A program made the position numbers and the translations under genes. A stretch of DNA of 64,000 nucleotides from Neelides folsomi (Eukaryota; Arthropoda; Collembola; Neelipleona; Neelidae): the NCBI GenBank assembly GCA_034687125.1, contig JAQGBZ010000183.1, forward strand, positions 1-64,000, in the 5' to 3' direction. The notes under the pieces were generated by a model. That model was not told the DNA's origin. It did no database searches and saw nothing but the letters and a program-made list of their open reading frames with translations. Below, in pieces: positions 58,754 to 64,000 of the stretch (positions are counted from its first letter, which is position 1; each line of letters starts with the position of its first letter).

Positions 58754-59278
58754 TTAATTCATTAATGCAATTGTTAACTTTATAAGTAATAGGAACAAAA
58801 AATTGTTCGTGTGAACTTTCAATGCTCTGTTGGGTCCATATTGAAAGTTATGGCATTCAGTTGTGGTTGATTCCGTAATCGGGTAAATTTCATTGTAGAA
58901 GGCATTGTTACATCCACTTGAATCCCAATTCGGTTTATATCCACTGTAACAAACACACCTTTGTTTTGTCACGCTGCAAACTGAAAAGGGCGTACAGTTG
59001 AGTTCCCAATCCTCATGATTCCTTCCGACAATGTCTTCACATGGTTGGCCAACTTTAATCATACACCGTTTTTCAAAAGGAATCCACACTTGTTCCGGCT
59101 CCTTGCATTTGCATTTGGATGATTTGGGGCTGCATATTAAAAGGCTTTTGGGATTGCAACTTCTGGATGTCCCAGGAAGATCTGTACAATTTTCTCCGTA
59201 GTTTTTATACGACAAAGTCATCTCACAAATTGAACTCAAATAATAAAAGGATATAAGTGAACCAAGATCAGCTCGCAT
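58754..59278 (-). CDS. Cys-rich secreted protein, probable GPI anchor
   Basis: 174 residues in one coding exon. The exon has a splice acceptor (tttttttcag) a few bases before the ATG, so a non-coding first exon precedes it. The N-terminus has a hydrophobic stretch (LGSLISFYYLSSIC) that could be a signal peptide. The body has about 14 Cys spaced as in EB/EGF-like modules: GENCTDLPG..RSCNPKSLLIC, SSKCKCKEPE, CMIKVGQPCEDI and CTPFSVCSVTKQRCVCYSGYKPN. The C-terminus is a hydrophobic tail (FLFLLLIKLTIALMN), typical of a GPI signal. It resembles short arthropod EB-domain surface proteins. Role unknown. Confidence 0.72.
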   Translation of the reverse strand: MRADLGSLISFYYLSSICEMTLSYKNYGENCTDLPGTSRSCNPKSLLICSPKSSKCKCKEPEQVWIPFEKRCMIKVGQPCEDIVGRNHEDWELNCTPFSVCSVTKQRCVCYSGYKPNWDSSGCNNAFYNEIYPITESTTTECHNFQYGPNRALKVHTNNFLFLLLIKLTIALMN

Positions 59279-60041
59279 TTTTCTCTGAAAAAAACTTTAA
59301 TTGTGTATTGTGTTAATAAGATTTTAATACAAGATACTAGCTTACTGGTTAAAATAAATCCGCTGTAAGAATTAAGGCCAAGTGCGGGACCTTAAACACC
59401 TGTAAATTAGGAGAATATGCCACGAGAGAACTAAACACATTCTAATTCTTGCCACGTTAAAATTAAATTCATTAATGCTAAAAGCCATCATCGTCAGACT
59501 CTTCTGACTCGACTCGAACTATGTCTTGAATAAACTTTTAGTTAATTTTCAATGGCCGATGCCTTTCCTTTTAATCGTCACGGAATAGGCACAATTTGCT
59601 AATAAATGCAAAGCTTAATCATTTAATGATTCAATGAGCTTATATTGAAACGGCTTGGAAATATTTTCTACCAAAAATAGGAACAGAATAGAAAATATAA
59701 TAAGTGTAATTAAACTGTGCTTAAAATTTATAAGGAAGTTGTTTAGCTTTCATATTTTGATCTTCTCATGTCTCGTTTTTACAAACTTGCAATTTCACCG
59801 CTGCATTAGATTAAAGATAGATTATGGGCTTATATGGCATGCTCCCACCCGTGGCAAATGTTCTTTAAGGAAAATGAAAAGTGATGAGAATTGAATGAAA
59901 AGAAAAAGTATATAATTTTAAAGATTTTACTTATTACCTTTTATGAGTTATTGTGATTAGATTTTTATATAAAAATATTAATTTGCATTTTATAAATACT
60001 AAAATCCTACAATTTGTTGATTGAATATAAAAAGGGAATGA
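59279..60041. other. intergenic, AT-rich
   Basis: Between two minus-strand genes. A non-coding first exon of the Cys-rich gene may lie within 59330-59560. Nothing else seen. Confidence 0.45.
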
Positions 60042-63000
60042 TTATTCTTCTTGATCTTCTCCCTCTTGCTCTTCTTCATTATCAGGTTGAGATCCTTCTC
60101 CTTCTTCTCCTCTCTCTTGCTCTTCTTCTTGGCCTTCCTCATTTCCTTCTTCTTCCTCATTTCCACCTTCTTCTCCAGCGGTTTCCTCTTCCTCTTCTGG
60201 CTCAGCAGGAACTTCAGGAACCTCAGGAGCTTCTTCTTCCTCTCCGCCGGCATCATCTCCCGTTTCTGTCACGGCTTCTGGCCCTGGAGGAACAACAGAG
60301 ACATCTCCATCATTCTCCTCCATTTCCTCCTCTTCGCCTTCCTCCTCCTCTCCTTCATCTTCTCCTTCCTCCTCTTCTCCTCCAGCATCATCCTCCTTTG
60401 TATCATCTACCTCTTCTGCTGGTTCATCTGGTTGGGCATTTACAGGTGCTGCCGCTTTAGTCTCTGCTTCCTTATCCTTTTCATCATCATCTACCTTAGC
60501 TTCTTCTTGCATCACTTAATTTAAAAAAATGTATCATTATTCAAATTTTACCAGAACCATGAAATTAACTAGAAAGTTGAATCAGATTTTGACTACTATA
60601 ATTACAGATAGTCGTAAAATTAATTTTGATTGATTAGATTGAATTGATTGAAAAATTGGCTAATTTCCAATATAATTAAATTAAACTTTAAGCTTCACTT
60701 TGACATACTTAACATTGAAGTCGTGATGTCAAGACTGTCCCGTTGTTCTTCTCCTGCTTGTTCTTCTTCTTCCTCCTCAACGGCCATTTTATCAGGGAAG
60801 GCGTCAATTCCTTTTTCTTCAATTTCCTACAATGAAAAAAAGAGAAATGAGTGATTATGAATTCATCTCGTTATTGGTGTTGAGGGATTGGGAGCAGACG
60901 GAACCTTTCTAATAGACACAAAGAACTCTCTCTCGGCCTTCACAATCGGATCATGACGAGCTTCAAACTCAATGTCAAATTCTTTTCCAGAAGTGAGATC
61001 TGGAGCTTTGACAATTTCGCCCTTCTCCTTCGCTTTCTCCACTGCAGCTTCGATCTCCCGAATACGTTCTTCTTCCTCCTTCTTCTGATTGGCGATTTGC
61101 TTCTCTTTGTCGCGCTTCCTCAATCGGATTTCTCTGTTGCGCTGTTCAATAAACTTCTCTCTTCGGGATTCTCTTTCAAAGATTGCTGCAAGAGCCGGCC
61201 TTTAACAATACATAAAATAGAAATATATTAATTTATATTTTACTGAAATTGATTATGGTATATTGTGGGCGCATATCAATGTTATTCAAATGACTATAAA
61301 ATCTCAAAATTTATTAAATCCACTTGTCATTTTTCTCTGAAGTTGTCATTCCATCGGCCAGCTTCAAAAGACTCACATATCCCATTTCAGTTCCTACTGC
61401 CACATATTTTCCATTTTCTGCCGGAGCTAAACAAGTTAAGCTATCGTCGCAGACCTTATGAAAGGATTCAAAGTCAATTATGTAATAATAAAAATTTTCA
61501 TCATTCGCCAATTTGTATGTTTGTATTGTATCTAAATATTTTGTAAAATACTTACCTTGACTGTCAGATTGGGTCTTGCAGCATCCATAAGCAGATCCCA
61601 GAAATCACAATGTCCATCCATTCGACAACAAACCCAGCTAGAAGCTCGAGTTGGAATCCAAGCACCATGAGTGTAATATGTATCCTTAAATTATAAACAC
61701 AACGTAAGTAATAAATTAAAATTAAAATTGTTACTAAAAATGGGTTAATGGCTTTAAGTTGTTTAAGTTAAGTTTTAATGTAAAGATGATTAAACCTTTG
61801 GTGCCGTCCACATGATTGAAGATTCTCTGACGTCTTCAGCAAAAATTCTGCATGTGGAATCTCCAACAGTTAAAATGTTCTTAATAAACATGGGATTCCT
61901 TTGAAGTGCTCGAATGGGTCCTCTGTGTGCTTGGTAAGTGTGAACTAATTTCTCATTAGGATTCTTCCCCTTCTTCATCATGATCATTACACTTCCTGAA
62001 AAGATTTGTTTAAAATACAATAAGAGTGAATTTATAATTAAATGCCTTTGTGAATAACCGTGCCTTTAAAATCTTAACATTTAGCTTCAACTACCAAATT
62101 ACTAAACATTGAGTTTTTAACAGTTGCATTAACCTGCTTCTGTTCCAGCCATAAACTTTGTTGGAACGGTGTGTTCATATTCGAGTACAGAACAACCGAT
62201 TGCGGCTTCTGCACGAACTTGGCCTTTTTCCGGATCAAGCCACGTGTTTTCGATGATTTGATTCATCTTTCGACTGTCCCACCAAATAATTTGTCCATCG
62301 AGACCACCAGAGAAAAACTCAGTTCCGGTTTTACTGTTAATCCAAATTGCATTTGTGCACAAATCTTGATGAGAAATGTCAACAGGAGTTGTGTCAACGG
62401 GATTTGGTCCAACTCGAGCATCCCACAAGCAAATCTGAAGTCATTAAATTGACAATTAAAAGTTAAAATTTCTTATTTTGATTATCCCCACCGTTCCGTT
62501 GAAACAACCGCCGATCATGCAATGAATGTCTTTGGGATTATATCTCAAATCACAAATATGACTCATATTTCGAACAAGACTTTCGGGCCTATTTGAATTC
62601 TGTAAAGTTATTTTTCAGTTAAAATTTCGGACTATTTTAACTACTTGACAAAAGAGATTGAATATGAATTGCATAATGAAAAACCTCAAGATCCCAAATA
62701 AAAGCTTCTGTTGGAGTTTGCCGAAGCGTAGGATCAAATTCATGTGGACAATGAGCAATTCCAATCCTTCCAACATTGTCAGGAGCCCAAGTAATCCTTG
62801 CAATTGCTCTCCTTAAATGAGCAGGATCTCTGTACACTTGGACTATATTGGCATAAGGAGCAGTTCGATGAGTATCGGTTTCTTCCCAACAATGGTCGAA
62901 AAACTCGGAATAAATGTCCATTGCATTGTTCTGTTTGATGTATTTTTCCATCGTCTAAAATCATCATAATGATTGGGTTAATTTCATCGAATTTGCACTT

Positions 63001-63464
63001 AACACATTTAAAATCTTAAATTAAGTAAACTCACTTTTAACATGCTGGTCATAGCCACTCCATAAGCCTCCTCTTTTTCGAGCTTTTTTCTATATCTGTT
63101 CATCATTTCGGGTTCATCATGGTTGATATCTTTGGGCCAACCTCCTTCCACATGATAAAATCCCCTGTCTTCATAAGTTGCTCTCGTTGTATTGATCTGT
63201 GGAGATTCTTTTTAATTTACCTCATTCCAATCATTCAATTGATAAAAAACATTAATTAATTTTGTCAACCTCGTCTTCAGCCTGAACGGGAACTGCCTGA
63301 GTGGCCTTATCAATGTAAACCATGCGACGTAGTTTTTTATGAAGCCTCTTGTCAGGCTGAATGTCAATGTGGACTCTTGGATGATCTTCAATGCATTGTG
63401 GCTGCTTTCCAAAGTCCTTCCTTTGCTTAACATAAGGATAAATAATATCTTGACTCATTGCCAT
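60042..63464 (-). CDS. DNAI2: Axonemal outer-arm dynein intermediate chain 2
   Basis: WD40 subunit of the outer dynein arm of motile cilia and flagella. Eleven exons (63464-63270, 63196-63035, 62954-62685, 62599-62492, 62434-62134, 61995-61796, 61684-61556, 61454-61324, 61199-60905, 60826-60709, 60514-60042) sum to 2382 nt, 793 residues. Order matches the family: IIYPYVKQRKDFGKQ, VEGGWPKDINHDEPE, YIKQNNAMDIY, IGGCFNGTICLWDAR, SKTGTEFFSGGLDGQIIWWDSRKM, LPTKF-type VPTKFMAGTEAG, HRGPIRALQRNPMFIKNILTVGD, VRESSIMWTAPK and FERESRREKFIEQRNRE. The last exon encodes about 157 residues that are mostly Glu/Asp/Gly/Pro. The acidic tail is much longer than in human DNAI2 (605 residues in total). Confidence 0.93.
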
Positions 63465-64000
63465 TTTGATTTCCCTTAATTGATCTTTAGCTTAATATAA
63501 TATACAAGATTTTAATCTATCATATATCTATATGGCAGATATGTAAATTCAAGATTTTCACTTTTCACTTTTTAACAATGAAAGAAAAGATGCATAAAAA
63601 GAGGATTTTTTATTTAACTTTAATTTCTGTTAATTTTAAAACAATATGAACGACTGGATTTATTTCCTTGACTAGTTATGGAGCAAAAGTCTTGAGTCCG
63701 CTTATTCATACTTAAATCATTATTGATCAAACGGATTTCGTTGTGATTTCTTTACAAAGTGTGTTGTGTCGTCTTTTCAGTCTCACTTGAATTATGGCAA
63801 GTAGGCAGCATTGCAGCTAATGCAGTTTAATGTTAAGTCAATTAACCAATCAATGTAAATTTTCATTTTATAAAGGATATATGCAAAATGGGCCACTAGC
63901 CAATTAGGTTTTTTTACATTTATGGATTGCTTTGGATTGCTGCTATATTTTCGTAACCGTTTTTGCTTTGAAAGGGGCAAGACGCAAATGGTGATTAGTG
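63465..64000. promoter_or_regulatory. Region upstream of DNAI2
   Basis: 536 bp to the window edge, which should contain the DNAI2 promoter. No assignable element and no further gene is visible. Confidence 0.35.

Noticed and set aside
60014-60524. Leu/Phe-rich plus-strand open frames near 60 kb
   Set aside because: They are antisense readings of the Glu-rich last exon of DNAI2.
1-64000. tRNA, rRNA, snRNA genes and CRISPR arrays
   Set aside because: I looked for T-loop-like GGTTCGA contexts, conserved snRNA starts and regular spacer repeats and found none; the genome is eukaryotic, so CRISPR is not expected.

Overview
The window is AT-rich nuclear DNA from an animal. It is packed with spliced protein genes whose introns are mostly 50-250 bp with GT-AG ends. 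The gene set (NUP358 ending without a cyclophilin domain, GPS2, CZIB, ACTMAP, MED18, MED30, ORC5, SLC43A3-like, LPCAT) together with secreted arthropod-style Thr/Pro-rich and EB-type proteins points to an arthropod. An axonemal dynein intermediate chain and a POC1-like protein imply motile cilia or flagellated sperm. I cannot name the species; a hexapod or crustacean with short introns would fit. I rebuilt exon structures by hand from splice signals, reading phase and family similarity. For most genes the exon lengths sum to a multiple of three.

Layout. 1-3.9 kb: the 3' end of RANBP2/NUP358, then a small RanBP1-domain gene ending in a CaaX-like box. 5.4-13.8 kb: NAA60 (minus; one apparent frameshift) and a CENP-E-like kinesin-7 (plus) whose tail holds a repeat array. 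14.7-24.6 kb: MYG1, CZIB, a stand-alone cytochrome b5, GPS2, ACTMAP and an orphan four-helix membrane protein. 24.6-29.7 kb: a 5 kb gene-poor stretch with two non-autonomous DNA transposons. 29.7-46.7 kb: a two-repeat filamin, LPCAT (one intron holds an OTU-like relic and a minisatellite), a POC1-like WD40 protein, an unknown Cys-rich protein, a secreted carbonic anhydrase, ORC5 and an SLC43A3-like transporter. 47.2-50.1 kb: a tandem pair of DCXR-like reductases. 50.5-64 kb: MED30, a large secreted low-complexity protein, MED18, a probable GPI-anchored Cys-rich protein and the axonemal dynein chain DNAI2.

Most genes are unrelated housekeeping functions and there is no operon logic. Several lie head to head over about 0.4-0.5 kb (CZIB/b5, GPS2/ACTMAP, LPCAT/POC1-like) and may share promoters. 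Themes that recur are transcription co-factors (GPS2, MED30, MED18), cilium/centriole/spindle proteins (CENP-E, POC1-like, DNAI2) and Ran/nuclear-pore proteins. The most notable signals are about 14 QT[E/D] motifs, resembling dynein-light-chain (LC8) sites, in the kinesin tail; three probable GC-AG introns; a possibly prenylated RanBP1-domain protein; and a 679-bp hAT-like element with a perfect 8-bp target-site duplication.
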